A stretch of DNA of 18,120 nt from Spirochaetia bacterium (GTDB taxonomy: Bacteria > Spirochaetota > Spirochaetia > Treponematales > Breznakiellaceae). Of the stretch, positions 10,743-18,120 are shown piece after piece. The stretch is from contig BNUW01000039.1 in the NCBI GenBank assembly GCA_025997655.1, positions 1 through 18,120 of the forward strand, given 5' to 3'. Below the pieces are notes generated by a model. That model made no database searches. It was not told the origin of the DNA and worked only from the letters and a program-made list of their open reading frames with translations. Each line of letters begins with the position of its first letter. Position 1 is the first letter of the stretch. The position numbers were made by a program, and so were the translations under genes.

Positions 10743-11627
10743 TTAGGACCGGCAGAGTGCGCAGGCAAATGCAACCACCCGGTCAAAGTTTTTTGGGGTA
10801 AGCCGCTCCGGGCCGTCGGCGGGGCTGTTGAAGATGCGCCAGGTTTCGGGCAGCGGCAGTGTTTCCCCGGTTTTTTGGGCATCCCGGCTGACCAGGGCAT
10901 TGATACATGCCGGTTTCGTTCGTAAGAGGGACGCCAGCGCGGCGGCCTCCTGAGAGGGAAGCATGGTGATGGTTTGGGCCGCAAGCCCTGCCTGCAGGAA
11001 GCCCGCGTCGTCCGAAAAGGGGGTGGGGGCCAGCAGTACCTTTTTCATCCCTATCTGCCGGGCGGTTTGCAGGGCGTCATCACGCAGGGCCTTGACGGTC
11101 TGCCGCCGCCGGGCCGCTTCAAGGCCGCCTTCGTTCTTCAGCAGATGATCCGCCATGGTGGAAATGACAAGGGTGTCCCCGGACCCGCAGGCATCGAAGA
11201 TGAAGTACCGGCAATCCCGCAAAGCGGTTTTCTGCAGCCTCTTTGCCAGCCCATAGGAGCCCTGTTCCCGTATGCCTTCCCCAGGGGAAAGCTCTTCCTT
11301 ATCGGTAAAGATAATCAGGGCGTTCCGTTGCTGTTCATCCCGCATCTTCAGGGCCGCTTCCAGGAGCATGAATACTGCGGCGCTGTTATCGTTTGCCCCG
11401 GGGCTGCCCTCCGCCCGGTCATAATGGGCCGTCAGAACCGTAGGAAGCCTGCCGGGGTGAAACCCTTGTCCCCGGCGGGGAAACACCAGGAAGTGCCGAA
11501 GCTGCCGCCCCTTGGGGGCGCCCAGGGCTATGGATGAATAGCCAAACCCCATCTCCTCCAAAAGCTCCGCCAGTATGGAATACCGGTCCGCGCCGGGGGC
11601 AATAAAATCAGTAAACCGTGGAAACAT
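10743..11627 (-). CDS. M28-family zinc aminopeptidase-like protein
   Basis: A 294-residue metallopeptidase of the M28 fold. Metal-site motifs are visible: H68 and D70 in VLTAHYDRAEG, D80 in PGANDNSAA (bridging Asp), and E111-E112 in FTDKEELSPGEG (catalytic Glu plus ligand). The last stretch includes FDACGSGD near 142-150 and PFSDDAGFLQAG, which lies where the final metal ligands fall in the family. There is no signal peptide or membrane segment, so it is probably cytoplasmic and cleaves N-terminal residues from peptides; the true substrate is unknown. The ATG (11627) immediately follows the TAG of the helicase gene (TAGATG) with no Shine-Dalgarno, so translation is probably coupled to hrpA in a two-gene operon. 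Confidence 0.85.
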   Translation of the reverse strand: MFPRFTDFIAPGADRYSILAELLEEMGFGYSSIALGAPKGRQLRHFLVFPRRGQGFHPGRLPTVLTAHYDRAEGSPGANDNSAAVFMLLEAALKMRDEQQRNALIIFTDKEELSPGEGIREQGSYGLAKRLQKTALRDCRYFIFDACGSGDTLVISTMADHLLKNEGGLEAARRRQTVKALRDDALQTARQIGMKKVLLAPTPFSDDAGFLQAGLAAQTITMLPSQEAAALASLLRTKPACINALVSRDAQKTGETLPLPETWRIFNSPADGPERLTPKNFDRVVAFACALCRS

Positions 11628-14231
11628 CTATAGGTAATCCGAAAGCCGCCGGAAAATCCGGTTAACCCGGCCTTTACTATCGGCGTCCGCCCTGTCGCCC
11701 AGTTCGTCGATCAGGGTTTCCACGCTGGCCAGGCTTTCGTTAAGGCTGGTGTGGAATCCCCGGGAACAGGTAAACCAGTAGTTGCCCTTGCTATCGGTAA
11801 GGAGACAGAGGAAGCCCAGGTCTTTTTTACCGGGCCGCCACAGGGAGGGAGCCAATATCAGGGGAAGCTCCTCCAGCAGGGCGGGAAGATTATCGGCGGA
11901 ATTAAACCGCGCTTTACGGGGCCACTTCCGGGCTACGGCGCCGTCTATGTCCAGGGAAGGGACCAGGGAGAGGATCAGAGCGAGCTTTTCCCCGCCCAGC
12001 AGGGTATACCGTCCCTCCAGGATGATTTCGCCCCGCAGGCCCTTGTACCCGGAACCTGCTGCGTTCCCGATATCGTTCTTGACCTTGGAAAGCTGCTCCC
12101 AGGCCAGGCGTACTGTTTTCTTGCCCTTGATGGTTTCAATGGCAAACACCTCATTGCCAATCTTAATGTTGTTGGTAAAGTCCCGGGCCTTGAGCTTTTC
12201 CCGGGGGAAGTCGGACTTGCTCCCGGCACCCTTGCCCCCCAGGGCTTCGTAGAGTTCCGCGCTGATCTTCTCCAGGGCGTTTCGTGAAAGGGGGGATACG
12301 GACATGGCGTACATCCGGGATGTCCGCACAATTTCTCCCGCCACAATGTAGTGGGGGTTCTCCCGGAACATCACCGAACCGGGGTGGATAAGGATGCGGT
12401 CCGCCGTAAGGCTACGGTACATTTCCCGGCCTTCCCGGACGCACACAAATTGTATCATCCCCCGGGATATGCAGCAGAGGTAATCCTCGGTGCTGCCCCC
12501 GGAAAGGATGGGGACCCCAAGGTCCGATACTATCAGTTCCAGTTGTTCCGTTACATTTACTATTTCCGCCATGGTCTTTTCATCCAGGTAGCTTCTCTCG
12601 CAAAACTTTCCCCGGTCAGATGCGCCTCCATAGGCCCGGTACAGTTTAAGGTAGGAAACAAAGTCCCCGTCGGGATCCCGGAAACTGTGGTGGGCCTTCC
12701 TGGCGTCGGTTTCTTCACCCGGCGGCAATACGTAGGGACTTTGGGTGGACAGAAACGCTGCGGCGATGATGGTCTCCTGGGTGACGTTGGGGTAGCGCAG
12801 GATGGCCTCCACGATGATACGGGACTGCCGGGGCGCCAGGGGAAAGGCGGTCATCATCTTCCCGACCTTAGAAAGACTGTGGTCGCTTTCCAGGGCGTCC
12901 AGCAGGTTCAGGGTGTCGATGGCGGCAAAAAGCCCCTCCCGGTTTGGGGGAGATATGAAATCAAATTCCTCAAAGGCGGTGATTCCCAGGTCGGCCATAC
13001 GGAGCACCACCTCGGAAAGGTCGGTGCGGTAGATTTCCTCGGTGGTAAAGAGGGGGCGGTTCTCAAAGTCCTTGCGCGTGTAGAGCCGGTAGCAGGTTCC
13101 CTCACGGGTGCGTCCCGCCCGGCCCTTTCTTTGGTTCCCCGACGCCTTGGACACCGGCCCTTCGATAAGGCTGGAGGTGAAGGTACGGGGGTTGTAGAAG
13201 TTCAGCTTGGCAAGCCCCGAGTCGATCACCGCCGTGATCCCGTCGATGGTCACCGAGGTCTCGGCGATGTTGGTGGCGATCACCGCCTTGGTTTTCCCCC
13301 GGGGGGGCGCATCGAAAACCCGTTCCTGTTCATCCTTCCCCAGCCGGCCGTAGAGAGGGACCATGTGGAGGTACTTCCCGGCGGGGCTTTGGGAAAGCCG
13401 GTTCATACATTCCTTGATCATCTTCTCCCCGGAGAGGAAGATCAGCAAATCCCCCTCCCGTTTATCCCCCACAAAGCGGCTGACAATGGAGACTATCTTA
13501 TCAAGCAGGATATCCTCGGAAGAGTTCTGCGCGATGCCGGGCCGTCTGCCGGTTTGGCCTGGGGTATTGCCGCCGCGTCCGCCTCTGCCGCCATCCCTAC
13601 CCCGATCCGCCACCGGCGACAATCCTATGGCAGCCGGGAGTTCCGGAGCGGGGGAGGGCGGGTCGTAGATCAACGTTACGGGGTAGGTGATGGCGTCGAT
13701 CTTTACCACCGGACATTCCCCGAAGTAGGCGGAAAAAACCTGGGCGTTGATAGTGGCGGAGGAAACGATAACCTTAAATTCCCGGCGGGATTCCAGCACC
13801 CGCTTGAGGAGCCCCAGGATAAAGTCGATGTTAAGGCTCCGCTCATGGGCCTCGTCCACCAGGAGGCAGTCGTATTTGGACAGCCAGGGGTCCAGTTTCA
13901 TCTCCTGGAGCAGAATGCCGTCGGTCATGATTTTGATACGCGTATTTTGATCCGTACGGTCCTCAAACCGCATCTTATAGCTCACCAAGCCGGGGATAGG
14001 CGTCCCCAACTGACGGGCGATAAACTCGCTCACCGAAACTGCGGCGATACGGCGGGGCTGGGTTACCCCGATAATGCCGTTCTTCGCGTAGCCCGCATCG
14101 TGGAGGATCACCGGCATCTGCGTGGTTTTCCCCGACCCCGTGGGGCTTTCCACCACCACCACCTGATTATCCGCCAGGGCGGAGAGGATGAGGTCCTTAT
14201 GTTTGTACACCGGAAGTTCTAGATAATTCAT
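11628..14231 (-). CDS. hrpA: DEAH-box ATP-dependent RNA helicase HrpA/HrpB-like
   Basis: An 867-residue DEAH helicase. In order: Walker A ESPTGSGKTTQMP near 28-40, QPRRIAA at 58-64, DEAH at 126-129, SAT at 158-160, then in the second RecA domain IATNIAETSVTIDG at 318-331 and the arginine-finger motif QRKGRAGR at 367-374. HA2/ratchet and OB-fold parts follow (375-690). It is much shorter than E. coli HrpA (1300 residues) and close to HrpB in length, so naming as hrpA is by general similarity. Such helicases act on mRNA or ribosomes. Between the RecA domains, residues 209-231 form an RGG-rich, flexible insertion (RGRDGGRGGRGG). The start ATG 14231 lies 6 nt after a -10 box and has no Shine-Dalgarno. 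It forms an operon with the peptidase gene. Confidence 0.92.
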   Translation of the reverse strand: MNYLELPVYKHKDLILSALADNQVVVVESPTGSGKTTQMPVILHDAGYAKNGIIGVTQPRRIAAVSVSEFIARQLGTPIPGLVSYKMRFEDRTDQNTRIKIMTDGILLQEMKLDPWLSKYDCLLVDEAHERSLNIDFILGLLKRVLESRREFKVIVSSATINAQVFSAYFGECPVVKIDAITYPVTLIYDPPSPAPELPAAIGLSPVADRGRDGGRGGRGGNTPGQTGRRPGIAQNSSEDILLDKIVSIVSRFVGDKREGDLLIFLSGEKMIKECMNRLSQSPAGKYLHMVPLYGRLGKDEQERVFDAPPRGKTKAVIATNIAETSVTIDGITAVIDSGLAKLNFYNPRTFTSSLIEGPVSKASGNQRKGRAGRTREGTCYRLYTRKDFENRPLFTTEEIYRTDLSEVVLRMADLGITAFEEFDFISPPNREGLFAAIDTLNLLDALESDHSLSKVGKMMTAFPLAPRQSRIIVEAILRYPNVTQETIIAAAFLSTQSPYVLPPGEETDARKAHHSFRDPDGDFVSYLKLYRAYGGASDRGKFCERSYLDEKTMAEIVNVTEQLELIVSDLGVPILSGGSTEDYLCCISRGMIQFVCVREGREMYRSLTADRILIHPGSVMFRENPHYIVAGEIVRTSRMYAMSVSPLSRNALEKISAELYEALGGKGAGSKSDFPREKLKARDFTNNIKIGNEVFAIETIKGKKTVRLAWEQLSKVKNDIGNAAGSGYKGLRGEIILEGRYTLLGGEKLALILSLVPSLDIDGAVARKWPRKARFNSADNLPALLEELPLILAPSLWRPGKKDLGFLCLLTDSKGNYWFTCSRGFHTSLNESLASVETLIDELGDRADADSKGRVNRIFRRLSDYL

Positions 14232-14237
14232 GGCCTC

Positions 14238-14266
14238 AGTATACCATAGAAGCGATACAATGACAG
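14238..14266 (-). promoter_or_regulatory. Promoter of helicase-peptidase operon
   Basis: On the minus strand CTGTCA (14266-14261), 17 bp, TATACT (14243-14238), then gaggcc and ATG 14231. With 6 nt between the -10 box and ATG, the start of transcription should fall at the ATG, so hrpA is predicted leaderless. Confidence 0.65.
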
Positions 14267-14307
14267 TAGGGGATCGAATATAGCGCCCCTATGGGCTTCG
14301 TGCCGGT

Positions 14308-15012
14308 CTATTCCGCTACCCCCTGTTTTTTCACATTATCCCTTTTGCTATTCGTTTCAAATAGTTTAACAAGGTAATAACTTGCAAAAACATATATTCC
14401 CATAATTGAGATGTTTTCCGTGAAAAACAGAATGGCGGGACGGCTTTCGTCCCAGTAGTCAAACGAAAACCCCTGAAATAGTTTTGCGAATATATCCCTG
14501 TCAAAGGACGACCAAATGCCGTAAGCAACAATCAAAATCGCAATGACACGCAGTATCATTTTTCGTGCGTGGTTTTCACCGTTAATTTTTAGCATTTTAC
14601 GGAAGGCGTTCATAATCATTTGCCAATGAAGCCCGATATGAACGGCAATCAGGAACAAAAGCCAGTATGCGGCGGTCGTGTGAATTTGCCGCAATGCCAT
14701 TCCGCCGGGCAAGGCAAGAAAAGCAAGCACGGCGCGGGACTGCAAAAAACCGGTAATGATAAGCGCCCCCATTGCCAAGGCTATCGCCACATTAAAAGCG
14801 GTATTTATGACGCGCCGGAAATTATACGCGCCTTTGAAAATCTGCTTATACCATCGGCGGTTGATGATAGTATGAGCCACCACTAACGAAAACATTGAAA
14901 CGCCTATCCATTCATGGGTGGTATCCCCGGTGATGCGGTAAGCGTAAGCACATAAAAACAGAATAGTCATGGTAATATCAATCGTTATACGTATTATTAG
15001 TTTTTTTGCCAT
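14308..15012 (-). CDS. DUF4405 cytochrome-b-like membrane protein
   Basis: The 234-residue product starts at ATG 15012, seven bases after GGAGG; a longer frame reaching 15255 overlaps the permease gene and is not used. It has about five membrane segments. Histidines lie inside or at the ends of helices in a pattern seen in di-heme cytochrome b561-like proteins: H in TGDTTHEWIGVSM, H in SLVVAHTIINRRW, then H in RQIHTTAAYW and two in LIAVHIGLHW. This fits DUF4405 (PF14358 type), thought to carry b-type heme and move electrons across or to the membrane. The gene is 17 bp downstream of the permease gene and last in a four-gene operon. A role as electron carrier for the flavodoxin or DUF362 protein is inference. 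Confidence 0.8.
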   Translation of the reverse strand: MAKKLIIRITIDITMTILFLCAYAYRITGDTTHEWIGVSMFSLVVAHTIINRRWYKQIFKGAYNFRRVINTAFNVAIALAMGALIITGFLQSRAVLAFLALPGGMALRQIHTTAAYWLLFLIAVHIGLHWQMIMNAFRKMLKINGENHARKMILRVIAILIVAYGIWSSFDRDIFAKLFQGFSFDYWDESRPAILFFTENISIMGIYVFASYYLVKLFETNSKRDNVKKQGVAE

Positions 15013-15029
15013 TGCCGCGCCTCCGCTTT

Positions 15030-15941
15030 TCACCCAATTCTGAATATATAGTCTATCGCAAGGCCGCAAGACAAGGCAAAGGTGATTACAAACACCCAAT
15101 AAAATGCAAAATGTTTTACCCCTAACACGATTTTTAACGCGCCAAGATTGGTGATTTTTGTTGCCGGGCCGGTGATCATAAACGAAGCGGTGGAACCCAT
15201 GCTCATGCCGTTTAGAAGCCATGATTGAAGCAGCGGGATTGTTCCGCCGCCGCATACATACAGGGGAACGCCGATAGTCGCCGCCATTAACACGCCGAAG
15301 CCTTTATTGTTTCCGAATAATGTACCAAAGGCTTCCTGTGGTACATACCGCTGAAAGAGAGCGGAGAGGACAATGCCGATGATAAAATAAAGCCCGGTCG
15401 CCTTGATGTTCCTGCCGAAGTTTTTCAGGAAGCGCAAAAAAAGATTGGGGTCGGTGTCCCGGTTTGTCATGTGTTCAAATTTAGTAAATCTGAAAAACGG
15501 TTTTCTCTTGAAAAACAGCTTGACACATATTCCGGCGGCCACGCCGCATAAAAAACAAATTACAAACCGGATAACAAGGGCAGAAGGTCCGAGGGCGGCG
15601 CTGTAGAAAAGCAACTGCGGATTAAGCAGAACGGAACTCATGCAAAAAGCGGCGATCCAGTCCTCCGCCATGCCCTTTTCGGCAAAAGAGGCGGCAATCG
15701 GAATAGTCCCATACATACAGAGCGGCGAAGCAATGCCCAACAGCGAGGCGGGAACTACGCCAAAAGCGCCTATTTTCGTGTTCCGCATTTTGACAAAAAG
15801 CGTGTGTATTTTTTCTTTACCGAACACGGAAACAAGGGAACCCAGCGCCATTCCCAGCACCCAGTACCCGAAAATCTGCCGGAATTGAATGTCAAAATAG
15901 TACCAGAGATAGATGAATTCCCGTTGTATGATTTCAACCAT
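15030..15941 (-). CDS. DUF318/ArsP-type permease
   Basis: A 303-residue membrane protein of the predicted-permease family PF03773. The two diagnostic repeats are present: SPLCMYGTIPIA near 72-83 and GVPLYVCGGGTIPLL near 224-239, each with a Cys (C75, C230) in the P-L-x-x-x-G-x-IP frame. There are about eight hydrophobic segments and a basic cytoplasmic loop at 142-180. Characterised relatives (ArsP) export trivalent organoarsenicals, but the first motif here reads CMYG rather than the CSCG more usual in ArsP, so the substrate is open. The start at ATG 15941 has only a weak AGGATG upstream and follows the DUF362 stop by 14 bp, so it is probably translated by coupling. Confidence 0.85.
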   Translation of the reverse strand: MVEIIQREFIYLWYYFDIQFRQIFGYWVLGMALGSLVSVFGKEKIHTLFVKMRNTKIGAFGVVPASLLGIASPLCMYGTIPIAASFAEKGMAEDWIAAFCMSSVLLNPQLLFYSAALGPSALVIRFVICFLCGVAAGICVKLFFKRKPFFRFTKFEHMTNRDTDPNLFLRFLKNFGRNIKATGLYFIIGIVLSALFQRYVPQEAFGTLFGNNKGFGVLMAATIGVPLYVCGGGTIPLLQSWLLNGMSMGSTASFMITGPATKITNLGALKIVLGVKHFAFYWVFVITFALSCGLAIDYIFRIG

Positions 15942-15955
15942 AGTATGTTCACATC

Positions 15956-16993
15956 CTATAGTTTTATAAGCTCATACTCTTTGCTGCCAAGTCCGATTTC
16001 CGCTCCGTGATCGATAGTCCGGTAACCGTTCCGTGATGTCATACGCTCTATAAGCGAGGCTCCGTCCGGTGCGGTATTCACGAGATCAACGCAGGCTTGA
16101 TCCAGCGCCACGGGATCAAGGGACGCGAGTATGCCGATGTCATGCATATCAGGTTCGGTGGGATTACCGTTACAATCGCAGTCCACCGAAAGCCTGTTCA
16201 TCACGTTGATATAAAGAATTCTGCCGTTCAAACTGTCAACAACTGATTTCCCCGCCTCTGCCATTGAATCAAGAAAAGCGTCCTGTTCCCCGCCCCAGGG
16301 GTTGGTTCTGCTTTTACCGGCGCTGTGAATCCACGCCTTACCTTCTGATGAAGCAATACCGATAGAAATGTTTTTTATTGCCCCGCCGAGGCCGGCCATT
16401 GCGTGTCCCTTGAAATGGGAGAGGACAACAAAATAGTCGTAGTTCTTAAAATGGCTGCCTACAAAATTTTCACTCAACCATGCGCCGCCCACAACAGGGA
16501 GGCTAACCGAGCCGTTCTCGTCCAGTATGTCAACCTTGGCAATAGCGGTAAAGCCGTGGTCTTTGGCTACCTGTTTATGTAAGGCGGTACCGGCCCTTTG
16601 TCCCCCGTAGGCGGTATTAGATTCAACGATGGTTCCGTTTACCGATTGTACCAAGTCTTTTATCAAATCGGGTCTAAGGTAATTGCTGTTGGGCGGTTCT
16701 CCGGTACTCATTTTTACCGCAACCTTACCGGAAGTAATGGTCGCATTGTCCGGTTTCTGCTCAAGAGCATTGTAAGCCGCCATAAGCCCCGCCGGACTGA
16801 TGTCAGTGGTAACGTAGACTTTTGAAGCGACACCGGAATTTCCGCTTGTTCCCGCCGTAGTAGCCGCTGATTTTGTTTCCGCTAATCTCGCCGAACTGTT
16901 ACACGAAACAAGCGCGAAGCCAACAACACCACCACCTATGAGGCATAGTGCCGCATATCCAACAAACTTCTTGAATACAAGATTTTTCTTCAT
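15956..16993 (-). CDS. DUF362-domain lipoprotein
   Basis: A 345-residue protein. Residues 1-31 form a lipoprotein signal (MKK start, hydrophobic core, lipobox ALVSC with Cys31), followed by a Ser/Thr/Ala-rich linker to about 55, so it should be anchored outside the cytoplasmic membrane. Residues 56-345 match DUF362: SGKVAVKMSTGEPP, an RPDLIKDLV segment, FVVLSHFKGHAMAGLGGAIK, NPWGGEQDAF, and VDCDCNGNPTEPDMHDIGIL with SLDPVALDQACVDL. Many DUF362 proteins carry a 4Fe-4S ferredoxin part, which is absent here; the three clustered acids and two Cys in VDCDCNG may bind a metal. Its biochemical role is unknown. GGAGG sits directly after the flavodoxin stop, which fixes ATG 16993 and shows an operon. 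Confidence 0.85.
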   Translation of the reverse strand: MKKNLVFKKFVGYAALCLIGGGVVGFALVSCNSSARLAETKSAATTAGTSGNSGVASKVYVTTDISPAGLMAAYNALEQKPDNATITSGKVAVKMSTGEPPNSNYLRPDLIKDLVQSVNGTIVESNTAYGGQRAGTALHKQVAKDHGFTAIAKVDILDENGSVSLPVVGGAWLSENFVGSHFKNYDYFVVLSHFKGHAMAGLGGAIKNISIGIASSEGKAWIHSAGKSRTNPWGGEQDAFLDSMAEAGKSVVDSLNGRILYINVMNRLSVDCDCNGNPTEPDMHDIGILASLDPVALDQACVDLVNTAPDGASLIERMTSRNGYRTIDHGAEIGLGSKEYELIKL

Positions 16994-17005
16994 TGTGTAC
17001 CTCCA

Positions 17006-17581
17006 TTACCGTACTAAGCCAATTTTGCGAAGCCAGGATGTTATGTCCCGGTTTGGCGTTGTTACTCTGGTTGCGTCTTTCGGGTTCGTGTCAAAGGCGC
17101 TGACGGAAAGGCCCTCTCCGATAACGGCGCGGGGGCAGAGTTTTTTCAGATCCTCAAGACTGCGCCCAAAACGGCTGCCCCCGTGGGTAACAAGGGGATA
17201 GATCATCTTACCCGAAAAATCGTAGGCTTCAAGAAAGGTGAAAACTCCCATTGGAAGGGTTCCCCACCAGGCAGGATAACACAAAATGACGGTACTGTAT
17301 TGCGCCATGTTTGCAACGCTCCCGGAAAGCGCGGGACGGGCGTTTCTGTTTTGCTCCTCTTTGGCTACGGCAATACATTCATTGTAAGTGTCGGGATAGA
17401 CCGTTACGGTTTTTATCTCAAACAGTTCCCCGCCTGTTTCTCCTGCTATTTGTCCGGCAAGAGCCTTGGCGTTCCCGCTCCAGGAAAAATACGCCACGAG
17501 AATTTTTTGTGTCCCGGTCTGCGCTTCCATGTTTACCCCCATGCAAAATAAGATTACCGCCAAAAACAAAAGTTTCTTCAT
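17006..17581 (-). CDS. Exported flavodoxin-family protein
   Basis: A 191-residue flavodoxin-like protein. ATG 17581 is chosen because AAGGAGG lies just upstream and it begins a clean signal peptide (MKKLLFLAVILFCMGVNMEA, cut probably before Gln21); a longer frame to 17632 has neither. The FMN phosphate loop is FSWSGNAKALA near 32-42 (usual form S-x-(S/T)-GNT, with Ala for the final Thr). The flavin-facing loops YPAWWGTLPMGVFTFLEAYD and THGGSRFGRSLEDLK are those of the Flavodoxin_4 group. An exported flavodoxin must receive electrons from a membrane donor, and the DUF4405 protein in the same operon is a candidate; this is inference. It is the first gene of the operon flavodoxin, DUF362, permease, DUF4405, with 12-17 bp gaps. 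Confidence 0.88.
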   Translation of the reverse strand: MKKLLFLAVILFCMGVNMEAQTGTQKILVAYFSWSGNAKALAGQIAGETGGELFEIKTVTVYPDTYNECIAVAKEEQNRNARPALSGSVANMAQYSTVILCYPAWWGTLPMGVFTFLEAYDFSGKMIYPLVTHGGSRFGRSLEDLKKLCPRAVIGEGLSVSAFDTNPKDATRVTTPNRDITSWLRKIGLVR

Positions 17582-17618
17582 TTGTCCTCCTTGAAGATAC
17601 CTTTTCAACAAGTATAAC

Positions 17619-17631
17619 TGACACAATGTCA
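17619..17631. promoter_or_regulatory. Candidate operator TGACA-caa-TGTCA
   Basis: TGACA (17619-17623) and TGTCA (17627-17631) form a perfect inverted repeat lying just downstream of the -10 box of the flavodoxin operon, near the expected transcription start. This is a usual place for a repressor site. The half-site resembles the palindrome at 4632-4647. Confidence 0.45.
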
Positions 17632-17635
17632 TCTA

Positions 17636-17664
17636 CATATAATACAAAGATAACAGTATGTCAA
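17636..17664 (-). promoter_or_regulatory. Promoter of flavodoxin-DUF362-permease-DUF4405 operon
   Basis: On the minus strand TTGACA (17664-17659), 17 bp spacer, TATATG (17641-17636). A leader of about 50 nt with AAGGAGG precedes ATG 17581. A closer TATTAT (17644-17639) has too short a spacer (14 bp). Confidence 0.55.
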
Positions 17665-17677
17665 CGGGCGGTTATGA

Positions 17678-18120
17678 GGGGTCAATTTTAAGGCCATTTC
17701 AGCCTTGACTTCCTTCAAACGGCCGACCATCTATCTCTATTACAAAACGAAGGACGAGGTTTTGCTTGATTTGCTCAAGCGGGAAATGCTGGATTGGGAG
17801 GCCGCGCTGAAAGCGGAATTCGATGCCGCGGAGACCTTGAGCAAGGAACAATACTGCGGTGTTTTTACGAACACGGTTGTCCCTCATGACAAAATGCTCC
17901 GGCTGCTGGTCATTTTGAATACCAACATTGAAAAGCAATGCAGCCTTGAAAAAATCACGGAATTCAAGCGGGAAATAAACGGCGTTTTTGAGGTTGTTTG
18001 GGAGAGCCTTAATAAATTTTTTCCCCAGGCGGGGGAGGAAAAAAAACATTTTTTCATGCCATCATTTCTGGCGTACATTTTCGGGTTCTATCCGTTGGCG
18101 CACCCCACACAAAAACAGAT
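17678..18120 (+). pseudogene. TetR-family regulator lacking its N-terminus (runs off window)
   Basis: The open frame after TGA 17675-17677 reads KAISALTSFKRPTIYLYYKT, then KDEVLLDLLKREMLDWEAAL, and continues to base 18120. TSFKRPTIYLYYKTKDEVLL is the second half of a TetR helix-turn-helix (family form S--TIY-Y(F/Y)-(T/S)K(D/E)E). Residues after it are the helical ligand domain. The first 30-35 residues, with helix 1 and the start of the DNA-binding domain, are missing: no frame upstream encodes them and there is no suitable start codon. The break lies in GGGGTCAATTTT, similar to the palindrome at 10026-10040. It is divergent from the flavodoxin operon, the usual place for its regulator. It has probably lost DNA binding. 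Confidence 0.7.

Noticed and set aside
12351..14222. 623-codon ORF antisense to the helicase gene
   Set aside because: Long open frames opposite GC-rich genes are common by codon bias; it has no recognisable motif, and the helicase on the other strand has every family motif.
15013..15255. N-terminal extension of the DUF4405 protein to 15255
   Set aside because: It overlaps the 3' end of the permease gene in another frame, is not membrane-like, and a GGAGG sits correctly before ATG 15012.
17582..17632. N-terminal extension of the flavodoxin to 17632
   Set aside because: It would bury the signal peptide and skip the AAGGAGG at the 17581 start.
1..18120. tRNA, rRNA or riboswitch genes
   Set aside because: No tRNA-like cloverleaf with TTCRANNC, rRNA core segment or riboswitch core was noticed on either strand; this was by eye, so a tRNAscan/Infernal run would be the decisive test.

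Overview
The window reads as part of a spirochaete chromosome, most likely a Treponema of the gut or termite-gut type. This is an inference from the overall look of the proteins (an EF-G-like second GTPase, a DUF4143 ATPase, a secreted flavodoxin, many toxin-antitoxin genes, GC-rich interspersed repeats). No rRNA, tRNA or other firm taxonomic marker is present. A GC-rich housekeeping block in the middle is flanked on both sides by lower-GC accessory DNA.

Positions 1-2950 are a toxin-antitoxin (TA) island. It holds the tail of one antitoxin (1-162), then three complete-length modules, each written toxin first and antitoxin second: 390-870, 1103-1838 and 2036-2666. The first three antitoxin genes are each followed by a copy of the same GC-rich, strongly palindromic repeat of about 100 bp (150-261, 906-1010, 1819-1911). 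A hairpin or terminator follows each repeat, then a TTGAC-type promoter whose -10 box lies only 6-7 nt before the next ATG. The unit is therefore gene pair, repeat, hairpin, promoter, gene pair, like a cassette array, although I see no integron attC core. Two of the toxins are broken (a one-base frameshift and an in-frame TGA) while their antitoxins are intact. The island ends in a uvrA 3' remnant behind an orphan consensus promoter.

Positions 2950-5530 are accessory and decayed: a TetR regulator, a region of remnants including a doubly frameshifted RelE/HigA-like pair on the minus strand (3974-4485), and a TraX-type membrane protein. Positions 5725-14231 are the housekeeping block: birA (+), a DUF4143 AAA ATPase (+), an EF-G-like GTPase (-), a fifth small TA module (10197-10706, +), an M28 peptidase (-) and a DEAH helicase (-). 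The helicase and peptidase genes abut stop to start.

Positions 14308-17581 are a compact four-gene minus-strand operon: exported flavodoxin, DUF362 lipoprotein, DUF318-type permease and DUF4405 cytochrome-b-like membrane protein. It has its own promoter and a palindromic candidate operator. A TetR gene lacking its N-terminal part lies divergently upstream at the right edge. The set looks like an envelope redox/transport unit of unknown substrate.

The observations most worth following are the repeat-delimited TA array, the recurring promoter geometry that predicts leaderless transcripts, and the four-gene redox operon.
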